Assembly: GCA_963770315.1 (NCBI GenBank)
Contig: CAVYPC010000002.1
Span: forward strand, 1,178,001 to 1,242,000
DNA: 64,000 nucleotides
Direction: 5' to 3'
Source of the DNA: VRUE01 sp963770315
Lineage (GTDB): Bacteria; Actinomycetota; Thermoleophilia; Solirubrobacterales; 70-9
In this document: piece by piece, positions 8,002 through 16,262 of the stretch
How positions within the stretch are numbered: the first letter of the stretch is position 1
How the letters are laid out: every line of letters starts with the position of its first letter
Notes under the pieces: generated by a model
Told to the model about the DNA's origin: nothing
Seen by the model: only the letters and a program-made list of their open reading frames with translations
Database searches by the model: none
Translations under genes and position numbers: made by a program

Positions 8002-9323
8002 TATGCAGCGCCGGCAGTACGCAAGTCGTCGAACCGATGCAGCTCGGCCCGCGGAACCCGAGCCCGAACCAGCACACCGTCCCCACGCTCGGTCCGCTCC
8101 AGGTCGCCGGCCACCTCGTGCAGCTCGTGCAGCCGCGCGCCCTCGCTGTAGGGGACGAGCAGCTCGACCTCGGCCAGGGTGTCCTCGAAGGCCACCTCGA
8201 CCCGCGCCCGCAGTGTCTCGATCCCCTCGCCGGTCAGGGCGGCGACCAGGACCGCGCCGGGGTGCCGCAGCAAGACCTCGCGGCGCTCCTCCTCGTCGAG
8301 CAGGTCGGCCTTGTTGAGGACGAGCAGGCGCGGCTTCTCGCCGGCGCCGATCTCCTCCAGCACCGCGTCGACCGCCTCCAGGTCGGCCAGCCGCCGCTGC
8401 TCGGGCGCCGCCGCGTCGACCACCTGCAGGATCAGGTCGGCGAGGACCGTCTCCTCCAGCGTCGCCTTGAACGCCTCGACCAGCTGGTGGGGAAGCTTCT
8501 CGATGAAGCCGACCGTGTCGGTGAAGAGGAAGTCCCGCCCTGAGAGCGGCACGCTGCGGGTGGTCGGGTCGAGCGTGTGGAAGAGCCTGTCCCCCACGCC
8601 CACCTCCTCGGCACCGGTCAGCGCGTTGAGCAGGGTCGACTTGCCGGCGTTGGTGTAGCCGGCGAGGGCGACCCGGGGCAGCGACGAGCTCTGCCGCCGT
8701 GCCCGCATCACGCCGCGGTTGCGCTCCAAGCGCCCCAGCCGCCGCCGCAGCGCCGCGATCCGGTCGCGGGCGAGGCGCCGGTCGGTCTCGATCTGGCTCT
8801 CCCCCGGGCCCCTGGTGCCGATCCCGCCCCCTAGCCGCTCGAGGTGGGTCCAGAGACCGCGCATCCGCGCCAGGTTGTACTCGAGCTGGGCCAGCTCGAC
8901 CTGCAGCTTGCCCTCGGCCGAGTGGGCGTGGTCGGCGAAGATGTCGAGGATCACCGCGGTGCGGTCGATCACCGGCACCCCCAGCGCGCTCTCGAGGTTG
9001 CGCTCCTGCCTGGGCGCGAGCTCGTCGTCGCAGGCGACCAGGTTCGCGTCGCAGGCGGCGATCTGCTCCTTCACCTCGGCCAGCTTGCCGCGGCCGAGGT
9101 AGCGGTCGGGGTCGGGCTTGGACCGCTGCTGGACCGCCTCCCCCGCCGTCGCCACGCCGGCGGTGCGCAGCAGCTCCTTCAGCTCGGCGAGTGGGTCGCC
9201 CTCCTCGCGGCCCTCAACGACGCCGAGCGCCAGCGCTCGCTGGCGGGCGCGTGGATTCGAGACGCCGGCGCCGTTGGCGGCGTATTGCGTCTGCTTGTTG
9301 CGCCCGTTCCTGGATCGATCCAC
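8001..9323 (-). CDS. hflX: Ribosome-associated GTPase HflX
   Basis: 440 residues with the HflX N-terminal nucleotide-binding domain (DPDRYLGRGK, LGVPVIDRTAVILDIFA, GGIGTRGPGESQIE) and a G domain: P-loop GYTNAGKST (residues 212-220), switch DTVGFI, specificity NKAD. HflX splits or rescues stalled 70S ribosomes. The GTG start follows TACAAT by 8 nt, consistent with a leaderless transcript. The divergent epimerase start is 48 bp away. Confidence 0.95.
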   Translation of the reverse strand: MDRSRNGRNKQTQYAANGAGVSNPRARQRALALGVVEGREEGDPLAELKELLRTAGVATAGEAVQQRSKPDPDRYLGRGKLAEVKEQIAACDANLVACDDELAPRQERNLESALGVPVIDRTAVILDIFADHAHSAEGKLQVELAQLEYNLARMRGLWTHLERLGGGIGTRGPGESQIETDRRLARDRIAALRRRLGRLERNRGVMRARRQSSSLPRVALAGYTNAGKSTLLNALTGAEEVGVGDRLFHTLDPTTRSVPLSGRDFLFTDTVGFIEKLPHQLVEAFKATLEETVLADLILQVVDAAAPEQRRLADLEAVDAVLEEIGAGEKPRLLVLNKADLLDEEERREVLLRHPGAVLVAALTGEGIETLRARVEVAFEDTLAEVELLVPYSEGARLHELHEVAGDLERTERGDGVLVRARVPRAELHRFDDLRTAGAA

Positions 9324-9370
9324 TCGACCTGATTGTAGGCGGCAGGATTTCCTGGATAGGCTTACGGGCC

Positions 9371-10366
9371 TTGAAGGTCTTCGTCACGGGAGGAACGGGT
9401 TTCATCGGCGGCACGGTCGTGCGCCAGCTGCGCGAGCGCGGCGAGGACGTCGTCTGCCTCGTCCGCAGCCCGGAGAAGGCGGCGAAGCTCACCGAGCTGG
9501 GCTGCACGCTCGTCAGCGGCGACCTCGGCGACGCCGAGGCGATGCGGGGGGGAATGACCGGCTGCGACGGCCTCATCCACGCCGCCGCCATGTACGAGGT
9601 CGGGATCCCCGCAAAGCAGCACCCGGCGATGTGGGAGGCGAACGTCGCCGGCACCGAGCAGGCGATGAAAGCCGCCCTCGAAGCCAAGGTGCCGCGGATC
9701 GTCTATGTCTCCACCTGCGGCATCTTCGGCAACACTCACCGCCAGGTCGTCGACGAGACCTACGAGCACCCCGGCAAGGAGTTCACCTCCTACTACGAGG
9801 AGACCAAGCTGGAGGCACACCGGATCGTCAAGCGGATGATCGCCGACCAGGGCCTGCCCGCGATCATCGTCCAGCCCGGCGGCGTCTACGGCCCCGACGA
9901 CACCTCCCAGGTCGCAGACCTGCTGCAGGAATTCTTTGCGGGAAAGCTGCCGCTGCTGCCTTTCCCCGAGTTCGGCATCTGCATGACCCACGTCGACGAC
10001 ATTGCGGGGGGCATCCTGCTGGCCCTCGACAAGGGCCGGCTCGGCGAGACCTACGTGCTGAGCGGCCCGGTGACGACGATGCGCGAGGCGGTCGAGACCG
10101 TCGCCGCCGTCAGCGGCCGCAAGGCTCCCAAGCACGCCATGCCGACGGCACTGATGAAGGCGCTGACGCCGATCGGCCCGCTTGTCGGCAAGGTGATGGG
10201 ACAGCCGCCCAACCTGCGCGAGCTGATCTCCTCCGCCGACGGCGTCACCTTCTGGGCCAGTCACGAGAAGGCCAGCCGCGAGCTGGGCTACGCGCCGCGC
10301 GGCATGGAGGAGGGCTGGCGGCAGACGCTCGAGGCGGACGACCGGTTCCCCGATCCGGTCGCTTGA
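9371..10366 (+). CDS. NAD-dependent epimerase/dehydratase (extended SDR)
   Basis: 331 residues. The Rossmann entry is VFVTGGTGFIGG at the extreme N-terminus, with VYVSTCGIFG and the catalytic YYEETK motif at mid-protein. No ATG precedes the Rossmann strand; TTG at 9371 fits both the fold boundary and the TAGGCT box at 9357-9362, 8 nt upstream. Substrate is not obvious; candidates include nucleotide-sugar or dihydroflavonol-reductase-like substrates. A 19-bp hairpin begins right after its stop. Confidence 0.8.
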   Translation: MKVFVTGGTGFIGGTVVRQLRERGEDVVCLVRSPEKAAKLTELGCTLVSGDLGDAEAMRGGMTGCDGLIHAAAMYEVGIPAKQHPAMWEANVAGTEQAMKAALEAKVPRIVYVSTCGIFGNTHRQVVDETYEHPGKEFTSYYEETKLEAHRIVKRMIADQGLPAIIVQPGGVYGPDDTSQVADLLQEFFAGKLPLLPFPEFGICMTHVDDIAGGILLALDKGRLGETYVLSGPVTTMREAVETVAAVSGRKAPKHAMPTALMKALTPIGPLVGKVMGQPPNLRELISSADGVTFWASHEKASRELGYAPRGMEEGWRQTLEADDRFPDPVA

Positions 10367-10430
10367 GGGAGTCGGGGAGGACTCGCCGGAGCAACAGCGG
10401 GGAGGCTCCGTCGAGTCCTCCCCGACTCCC
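10367..10430 (+). terminator. Long hairpin directly after a stop codon (U-tract-less terminator candidate)
   Basis: Arms 10367-10385 (begins GGGAGTCGGGGAGGACTC) and 10412-10430 are perfectly complementary over 19 bp, with a 26-nt loop that holds a smaller CGGAGC/GCTCCG pair. It starts on the base after the epimerase stop and ends 1 nt before the TAGGCT promoter box of the next gene. It therefore probably insulates the two same-strand genes. No T-run follows. Confidence 0.65.
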
Positions 10431-10444
10431 ATAGGCTGGCCTGA

Positions 10445-11290
10445 ATGCGGGTAATCGACGTCATGCACCTGGGGCGGCCGCACGTGATCGGCTGCTGGCA
10501 GGTCGGTGAGGCATTGGTGGACCCCGGGCCGGAGTCCTCGCTGCCGACTCTGCTGGCGGCGCTTGGCGAGGAGCGGCCGCGGGCGCTGCTGCTCACCCAT
10601 ATCCACCTCGACCACGCGGCGGCGACCGGCGCACTGGTGCGGCGCTGGCCCGACCTCGAGATCTACGTGCACGAACGCGGCGCCCCGCACCTGATCGATC
10701 CCTCGAGGCTGCTGGCCAGCGCCGAGCGCCTCTACGGCGACCAGATGCAACGGCTCTGGGGTGAGATCGTGCCGGTGCCGGAGGCCAACGTGAAGCCGCT
10801 CGCCGGCGGCGAGCGGGTGCTCGGCATGCGGGTCGCCTACACGCCCGGCCACGCCTCCCACCACGTCTGCTACCTACACGAGGAGAGCGGCACCGCATTC
10901 GTCGGCGACGTCGCCGCCGTCCGCCTCCCCGGCGTTGACCTGATCGTCCCTCCCACGCCCCCGCCCGACATCGACGTCGAGGCCTGGGAGGAATCGATCG
11001 GGATCGTCGAAGGCTGGGCGCCGGAGCGCCTCGCCCTCACCCACTTCGCCGCGGTCGAGGATCCCGCCCCGCACCTGGCCCAGGTCCGGGAGCGCTTGCG
11101 CGAGGAGGCCCAGCTCGCCCGCGACCTCTCAGAGGACGACTACGAGAAACGCCACCGCGACCTCGTCACCGATCGGGCCGAGACTCCCGACGCCGCCGCC
11201 GAGCTGATCCAGTGCGTCCCTCCGCAGTACCAGTGGCGCGGCCTCGATCGCTACTGGCACAAACGCGAGGAGCGACTGGCGGCGCGCTGA
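10445..11290 (+). CDS. Metallo-beta-lactamase-fold hydrolase
   Basis: 281 residues with the di-metal motif HIHLDHAAATG (HxHxDH) near residue 55, a further metal His in YTPGHASHHVCYL, an Asp in FVGDVAAV and a late His in ALTHFA. The C-terminal helical extension with YEKRHRDLVTDRAE is typical of larger MBL hydrolases. Substrate is unknown. The TAGGCT at 10432-10437 lies 7 nt before the ATG, so the mRNA should be leaderless. It converges with dapL. Confidence 0.85.
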   Translation: MRVIDVMHLGRPHVIGCWQVGEALVDPGPESSLPTLLAALGEERPRALLLTHIHLDHAAATGALVRRWPDLEIYVHERGAPHLIDPSRLLASAERLYGDQMQRLWGEIVPVPEANVKPLAGGERVLGMRVAYTPGHASHHVCYLHEESGTAFVGDVAAVRLPGVDLIVPPTPPPDIDVEAWEESIGIVEGWAPERLALTHFAAVEDPAPHLAQVRERLREEAQLARDLSEDDYEKRHRDLVTDRAETPDAAAELIQCVPPQYQWRGLDRYWHKREERLAAR

Positions 11291-11301
11291 GTCAGCCTCG
11301 T

Positions 11302-12477
11302 TCAGCCAACTGCCAGGTGCTCGCGCATCCGCTCGACCGCCTCGCTGATGCGCTCGTCGGGCGTGGTGAGGGCGATGCGGAAGAAGCCCTCGCCGCTCGG
11401 CCCGTACATCGAGCCCGGCGAGACGACGACCGCCGCCTCTTCGAGGACGAGCTCGGCGAAAGACGTCGAGCTGTGCCCCCCGGGGACGGGAGCCCAGACG
11501 TAGATCGTCCCCTTCGGCGCCGCGACCTCGACGCCGATCTCGCCCAGCGCCGAGACGACGAGGTCGCGGCGGCGGGCGTACGTCTCGTTCATCCGCTCCA
11601 GCGGCCCGCTCGGTCCCTGTAGAGCCGCGACGCCGGCCTTCTGCACCGCCTCGAACAGACCCGAGTCCACGTTCGTCTTCAGTCGCCAGTAGGTCTGAAC
11701 GGCCTCGGCATTGCCGAGGATCGCCGCGCAGCGCCAGCCGGTCATGTTGAAGCCCTTGGAGAGCGAGAAGACCTCGACGCCGACCTCCTTGGCACCGGGC
11801 GTGGCGAGGAAGCTGGGGGCGACGTAGCCGTCGTAGGTGGTCTCCGAGTAAGCGTTGTCATGGACGACGAGGATCTCGTGCTCGCGGGCGAAGGAGACGA
11901 CCAGCTCGAAGAAGCCCTCGGGTACGACCGCGCCGGTCGGGTTGTTCGGGTAGTTGATGAACATCAGCCGCGCCCTGGCGGCGACGTCCGCCGGGACCGC
12001 GCTGAGGTCGGGGACGAAGCCAAGCTCGGGGACCAGCGGCAGCAGCTCGGGGGTCGCGCCGGCGAGGATCGGCCCACCGGTGTAGACGGGGTAGCCGGGG
12101 TCGGACGCGAGGGCGACCCCGCCCGGATCGAGGAAGGCGAAGCAGAGGTTGTAGATGCACTCCTTGGCGCCAATCGCGGGGATGACCTCGCTGCCCGGGT
12201 CGATCTCGACGCCGAAGCGCTCGTCGTAGAACCGCGCAAACGCCTCGCGGAAATCGTCGCGCCCGCGGTTGCTCGGATACTGATGGGTGGCGGGGTCGCC
12301 AACCGCCTCCTGCATCGCCGCGACGATGTGGGGGTAGGTCGGTTCGTCGGGGTCGCCGATCCCGAGGCTGATCACGTCGATGCCGGCAGCCCGCTTCTCG
12401 GCGATCCGCCGCTCCAGTTCCTGGAACATGTAGGGAGGCATCGCCTCCAGGCGCTTGGACGGATCTGCGATTCCCAC
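11302..12477 (-). CDS. dapL: LL-diaminopimelate aminotransferase-like class I aminotransferase
   Basis: A 391-residue fold-type I PLP enzyme. The Schiff-base Lys lies in SLSKGFNMTGWR, with NYPNNPTGA and the C-terminal Arg in FFRIALTTP. The spacing and the sequence ISLGIGDPDEPTYPHI match DapL-type LL-DAP aminotransferases, which make LL-DAP from tetrahydrodipicolinate. The adjacent upstream dapF (12 nt away) supports a lysine/peptidoglycan role. The start is GTG. A closely related aminotransferase of another specificity cannot be excluded. Confidence 0.75.
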   Translation of the reverse strand: MGIADPSKRLEAMPPYMFQELERRIAEKRAAGIDVISLGIGDPDEPTYPHIVAAMQEAVGDPATHQYPSNRGRDDFREAFARFYDERFGVEIDPGSEVIPAIGAKECIYNLCFAFLDPGGVALASDPGYPVYTGGPILAGATPELLPLVPELGFVPDLSAVPADVAARARLMFINYPNNPTGAVVPEGFFELVVSFAREHEILVVHDNAYSETTYDGYVAPSFLATPGAKEVGVEVFSLSKGFNMTGWRCAAILGNAEAVQTYWRLKTNVDSGLFEAVQKAGVAALQGPSGPLERMNETYARRRDLVVSALGEIGVEVAAPKGTIYVWAPVPGGHSSTSFAELVLEEAAVVVSPGSMYGPSGEGFFRIALTTPDERISEAVERMREHLAVG

Positions 12478-12489
12478 GGGCGCGGAAAT

Positions 12490-13335
12490 CTAGCTGTCCA
12501 GCTCGGACAGCGCCTGCATCAGCTCGGGTGAGAGCTCGCCCGAGCAGATCGGCTCGGCCCAGCCGCTCAGCCGCACGCCGAGATCCGCGGCGATCTCGAC
12601 CTCCAGCTCTCCGCCGTCGAGCTCAACCACGATCGGGCTCGGCGCCCCGCGCAGGAAGGCGGTCACGGCGGCCCCGCTGGCCCCCGTTCCCGAGGAGAGC
12701 GTCTCCCCCACACCGCGCTCGAAGATCCGCGCCCGCACGCGGCTGCCCTCGATCCGCAGAAAGGAGACGTTGGTGCGGTTGGGGAAGAGCTGGTGTCCTT
12801 CGATCCCCGGGCCGATCGCCTCCAGGTCGAGATCCTCGATCTCCTCGCCCACCTCGATCGCGCACTGCGGGTTGCCGATCGAGACGTGCTGGAACTCCCA
12901 CTCGCGACCGGCAGCGGTCAGGGTGCCCCTGCCGTCCTCCGGCCCTAAGGGAAAGTCCTTGGAGGCGGTCGACGCCTTGCCCATGTCCACCGAGCAGGTC
13001 AGCTCGGAGGTGATTGTCGGCACGATCGGCCCGGCCGCGGTGCGGATCGAGAAGACATCGGCATCGGTCCAGCCGTGCCGGCGCAGGTAGAGGATCGCCT
13101 CCCGCGCCCCGTTGCCGGAGAGCTCCGCCTCGGAGCCGTCCGGGTTGAAGATCCGCAGCTCGGCGACGAAGTCCGGGTCCTCGCTGCGCGAAAGCAACAG
13201 CACGCCGTCGGCGCCGATCCCGAAATGCGGATCGCAGATCCACTCCACGCGAGGGGGGCTCAGCTCCCAGGGAAGCAGCTCCGCCTCGAGGATCACGTAG
13301 TCGTTGCCCAGCGCCTGCCACTTCTCAAACCGCAT
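12490..13335 (-). CDS. dapF: Diaminopimelate epimerase homologue with Ser at both catalytic Cys positions
   Basis: 281 residues, the usual DapF length, with the paired-domain fold markers KWQALGNDYV, GIGADGVLLL, IGNPQCAI, FPNRTNVSF and ERGVGETL. The two catalytic cysteines of the family are replaced: the first motif reads LSGNGARE with Ser73, and the second reads SSGTGAS with Ser215. DapF normally uses a thiolate pair to interconvert LL- and meso-DAP. A TAGGCT box 6 nt before the ATG indicates a leaderless transcript. The family call is safe; activity is doubtful. Confidence 0.85.
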   Translation of the reverse strand: MRFEKWQALGNDYVILEAELLPWELSPPRVEWICDPHFGIGADGVLLLSRSEDPDFVAELRIFNPDGSEAELSGNGAREAILYLRRHGWTDADVFSIRTAAGPIVPTITSELTCSVDMGKASTASKDFPLGPEDGRGTLTAAGREWEFQHVSIGNPQCAIEVGEEIEDLDLEAIGPGIEGHQLFPNRTNVSFLRIEGSRVRARIFERGVGETLSSGTGASGAAVTAFLRGAPSPIVVELDGGELEVEIAADLGVRLSGWAEPICSGELSPELMQALSELDS

Positions 13336-13369
13336 CGCCGGAGCCTATTGAAGGGTCGTGACCTCCGAT

Positions 13370-13411
13370 ATTGAAGCGTTGTACCCCCTATAAGGGGTAC
13401 AACGCTTCAAT
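13370..13411. terminator. Perfect 18-bp hairpin containing the miaA stop codon
   Basis: Arms 13370-13387 (begins ATTGAAGCGTTGTACC) and 13394-13411 are exactly complementary with a 6-nt loop. The miaA stop (13407-13409) lies inside the stem. It probably ends or processes the miaA transcript just before the dapF promoter. There is no T-tract on the miaA strand. Confidence 0.7.
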
Positions 13412-14138
13412 CGTCGAGATGATCAGCGATCTCGGCGACCACGTCGGCGTCGGAGCGGCCGGTGCGGTCGATGGTGCGCAGGTTGGGGATCTTGCGCATC
13501 CAGGTGAGCTGGCGGCGGGCGTAGTTGCGGGAGCGCTTCTTCATCAGCTCGATGTCGCCGCCGAGCAGCTCGTCGAAGCCGAGTGCCTTGCGGGCGGTCC
13601 GCGAAGGACCGAGAGCTTCCGCCCGCCTGACCTCCTCCGCGGCGCCGCCGGCGATGATCGCCTCGGTCCGTGCATCGATCCGCTCATAGAGCCGGGCCCG
13701 ATCCATGTCGAGACCGAAGATCGTCGCCGGCAGTCGCGTCTTGGGAGACCAGAGCTCGGAGTCGCCGGAACCGGAGGGCACCTTTTCGAGCGACAGCTCG
13801 GCCAGCGCGGCCCGCAGGTACAGGCCGGTCCCCCCGACCACGAGCGGCCGCCGCCCCGCGTCCAGAGCCCGATCGATCTCCGCATGCGCCAGCCGCATGT
13901 AGTCGCCGACCGAGAACGGCTGCGTGATCGGCACGAACCCGACCAGGCGATGCTCCAGCCGCGCCTGATGCTCTTCGCTTGCGACTCCCGTGAGGACGCT
14001 CAAGCCCTCGTACACCTGCAACGCATCGCAGGAGATGGCAACCGGATCCTCCCCCCGCGCTCGCAGCTCTTCGGCTAGGGAGATGGCGACCCCAGTCTTG
14101 CCGACGCCCGTGGGACCGAATATCGCGACTACCCGCAT
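13407..14138 (-). CDS. miaA: tRNA dimethylallyltransferase
   Basis: 243 residues with the N-terminal P-loop IFGPTGVGKT, the substrate-binding SCDALQVYEGL (the DxxQxY motif), VVGGTGLYLRA and the C-terminal SRNYARRQLTWMRK. It transfers an isopentenyl group to A37 of tRNAs reading UNN codons. MiaB, encoded just upstream on the same strand, then adds methylthio. It is somewhat short compared with many MiaA proteins (about 300) because the insertion domain is reduced. Confidence 0.93.
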   Translation of the reverse strand: MRVVAIFGPTGVGKTGVAISLAEELRARGEDPVAISCDALQVYEGLSVLTGVASEEHQARLEHRLVGFVPITQPFSVGDYMRLAHAEIDRALDAGRRPLVVGGTGLYLRAALAELSLEKVPSGSGDSELWSPKTRLPATIFGLDMDRARLYERIDARTEAIIAGGAAEEVRRAEALGPSRTARKALGFDELLGGDIELMKKRSRNYARRQLTWMRKIPNLRTIDRTGRSDADVVAEIADHLDD

Positions 14139-14162
14139 GGAGAGAACAGCCCCGACACCGCC

Positions 14163-15485
14163 TCAACCGACGCCGCTAAGCAGCCTCTCCGTTCCGCTCA
14201 GGCTCGTCGAGGTAGCGGTGTCCACCTCAACGGTCGCGAGCTCCCCCGGCTCGGCGACCCCCTCGAAGTGGACCGCCTTGTTGTGCCGCGTTCGCCCGTA
14301 CAGACGGGTCGGATCGGTCCGGCTCGGCCCCTCGACCAGCACCTCGACCTCGCGCCCGACGAACCGCTGTGCGCGCTCGGTGGCGCGCCGTTGCACCAGC
14401 TCGACCAGACGTTCCATCCGCTCGCGCTTGACCGGGTGCGGCACCTGCTCGCCCATCGTCGCCGCCTCGGTCTCGCGCCGGGGCGAGAAGACGAAGGTGA
14501 AGGCGCTGTCGTAGCCGACCTCGTCGACGACCCCGAGCGTCTGCTCGAAGTCCGCCTCGGTCTCGCCCGGAAAGCCGACGATGATGTCGGTGGTGATCGC
14601 GCAGTCGGGCACGTGCTCGCGGATCAGGGAGACGCGGTCCATGTAGCGCTGGCGGTCGTAGGTGCGCCGCATCCGTTTGAGGATCGCGCTCGACCCTGAC
14701 TGCAGCGGCAGGTGGATGTGCTCGCAGAGAGCCTGCAGCTCGGCGTGAGCGCGAATCACGTCCTCCTTCATGTCCTTGGGGTGCGGGCTGGTGTAGCGGA
14801 TGCGGTCGATTCCCTCGATCGCGTCGACCCGCGTCAACAGCTCGCTGAAGCCGATGCGCGACTCGCCGGGCAGGTCTCGCCCGTAGCTGTTGACATTCTG
14901 ACCGAGCAGCGTCACCTCACGCACCCCATCGGTGGCCAGCGCCTCGGCCTCGACCACGAGCTCAGCTGGATCGCGGCTCTCCTCGCGCCCGCGAGTCGAG
15001 GGAACGATGCAGTAGGCGCACCTGCAGTTGCATCCCTGAGAAATCTGCAGCCAACCCTGGAACTCGCGCTCGCGGCGCGCCGGCAGGTGGCCGGAGAAGT
15101 CCTCAAACTCGAAGTAGCCCTGGGCGGTCAGCGAGTCGGAGTTGAGGAACTCGGCAAGCCGGTGAATCTGCCCGGGGCCAAAGGCGACGTCGACGAAGGG
15201 GAAGCGCTCGAAGACCTCCTCCTTGACCGACTGCGCCCAGCAGCCCCCCACCCCAACCACACGCTCGGGGTTTTCGGACTTGAGCCGCTTTGCCTCACCC
15301 AGATGGGCGACGAAGCGGTTATCCGCCGACTCGCGAATCGAGCAGGTGTTGAAGAGGATCAGATCGGCCTCTCCGCGGCTCGCCGCCTGCTCGTACCCAA
15401 GCGACTCGAGCATCCCCTGCATCCGCTCGGAATCGTGCACGTTCATCTGGCAGCCGAACGTGGTGACGTGATAGCGCTTCTTCAT
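14163..15485 (-). CDS. miaB: tRNA-2-methylthio-N6-dimethylallyladenosine synthase
   Basis: A 440-residue radical-SAM methylthiotransferase. An N-terminal UPF0004 domain holds three Cys ligands (GCQMN, NTCSIR, GGCWAQ). The radical-SAM CxxxCxxC reads CNCRCAYCIVP, and there is a C-terminal TRAM domain. The ATG at 15483-15485 follows TACTCT by 7 nt and starts exactly at the conserved KRYHVTTFGCQMN; the longer reading frame upstream is rejected. It works after MiaA in ms2i6A synthesis. Confidence 0.95.
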   Translation of the reverse strand: MKKRYHVTTFGCQMNVHDSERMQGMLESLGYEQAASRGEADLILFNTCSIRESADNRFVAHLGEAKRLKSENPERVVGVGGCWAQSVKEEVFERFPFVDVAFGPGQIHRLAEFLNSDSLTAQGYFEFEDFSGHLPARREREFQGWLQISQGCNCRCAYCIVPSTRGREESRDPAELVVEAEALATDGVREVTLLGQNVNSYGRDLPGESRIGFSELLTRVDAIEGIDRIRYTSPHPKDMKEDVIRAHAELQALCEHIHLPLQSGSSAILKRMRRTYDRQRYMDRVSLIREHVPDCAITTDIIVGFPGETEADFEQTLGVVDEVGYDSAFTFVFSPRRETEAATMGEQVPHPVKRERMERLVELVQRRATERAQRFVGREVEVLVEGPSRTDPTRLYGRTRHNKAVHFEGVAEPGELATVEVDTATSTSLSGTERLLSGVG

Positions 15486-15627
15486 GTCCAGCAGAGTACC
15501 GTCCGACTGAGGGCGCGAAAACCGAGCAGATCGGGGGATGTAGGGAGATCGACGAGGGGAGCGCACTCCAGTGCGTGACCCGAGGAGACCGACCGAAGAC
15601 CCCGAGATGCGACGGTTTGCAGCGTCC

Positions 15628-16218
15628 TCAGCGCACCGTCAGGGTGCCTTCCATGCCCGCTTCGGCATGGCCTGGAATCGTGCAGAGGAAGGTGTAGGTG
15701 CCGGGGGCGAGGTCGGCGGTCACCGACGTCTTCCCTTCGGCGAGCGTTTCGGAGACGGCGATCTGCTTGCCGTTCTGCTCGATCGCGACGTTGTGTTCGA
15801 GCGCCGCCGGGTTGTCGAAGTCGATCGTCACCTTGCCCGGCTTGCTGGTCAGCGTGGTCGTGTCGAAGGCGAGCTGACTGGGATCCGCCGCCAGCTTCAG
15901 GGTCCCACCGGGACCCGTCGCCGCCTTCGGCTTCGCCTTGGCGGAGCCTTCGCCGCCGCCGGTCTCAACCGGCGAGGCCTCCTCTTCTTCGGCCTCTTCG
16001 CTGGCCTTGGTCAGCTCGCTCGCCCGCGCCTTTTCCTCGTCCTTGCCGTTGAGCACGGCGAAGGTCGTCGCGGCACCGATCAGGGCGACGAACCAGAGGG
16101 CCACGAGCGGCCCCATGCGCCCCGGGAACCGCTCGACGCGCAGCCCCACGAAGCTCACCACCACCGCCGAGGCGGCGAGGACCCCTCCGCATATGTAGAA
16201 GATCGTCGCGTTGTCCAT
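15628..16218 (-). CDS. Membrane-anchored cupredoxin (blue copper) protein
   Basis: 196 residues with two N-terminal hydrophobic helices (about 8-26 and 36-55), an acidic and then Pro/Ala-rich linker, and a plastocyanin-like domain. Type 1 copper ligands can be placed: His in LEHNVAIE, then Cys, His and Met in FLCTIPGHAEAGM. It should carry one electron or bind copper on the outer face of the membrane. The TAGGAT box is 9 nt before the ATG. Confidence 0.85.
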   Translation of the reverse strand: MDNATIFYICGGVLAASAVVVSFVGLRVERFPGRMGPLVALWFVALIGAATTFAVLNGKDEEKARASELTKASEEAEEEEASPVETGGGEGSAKAKPKAATGPGGTLKLAADPSQLAFDTTTLTSKPGKVTIDFDNPAALEHNVAIEQNGKQIAVSETLAEGKTSVTADLAPGTYTFLCTIPGHAEAGMEGTLTVR

Positions 16219-16262
16219 GCGGGCGGAATCCTATCCTCGACAGCGGCGGGCCGGTCGCCCGC

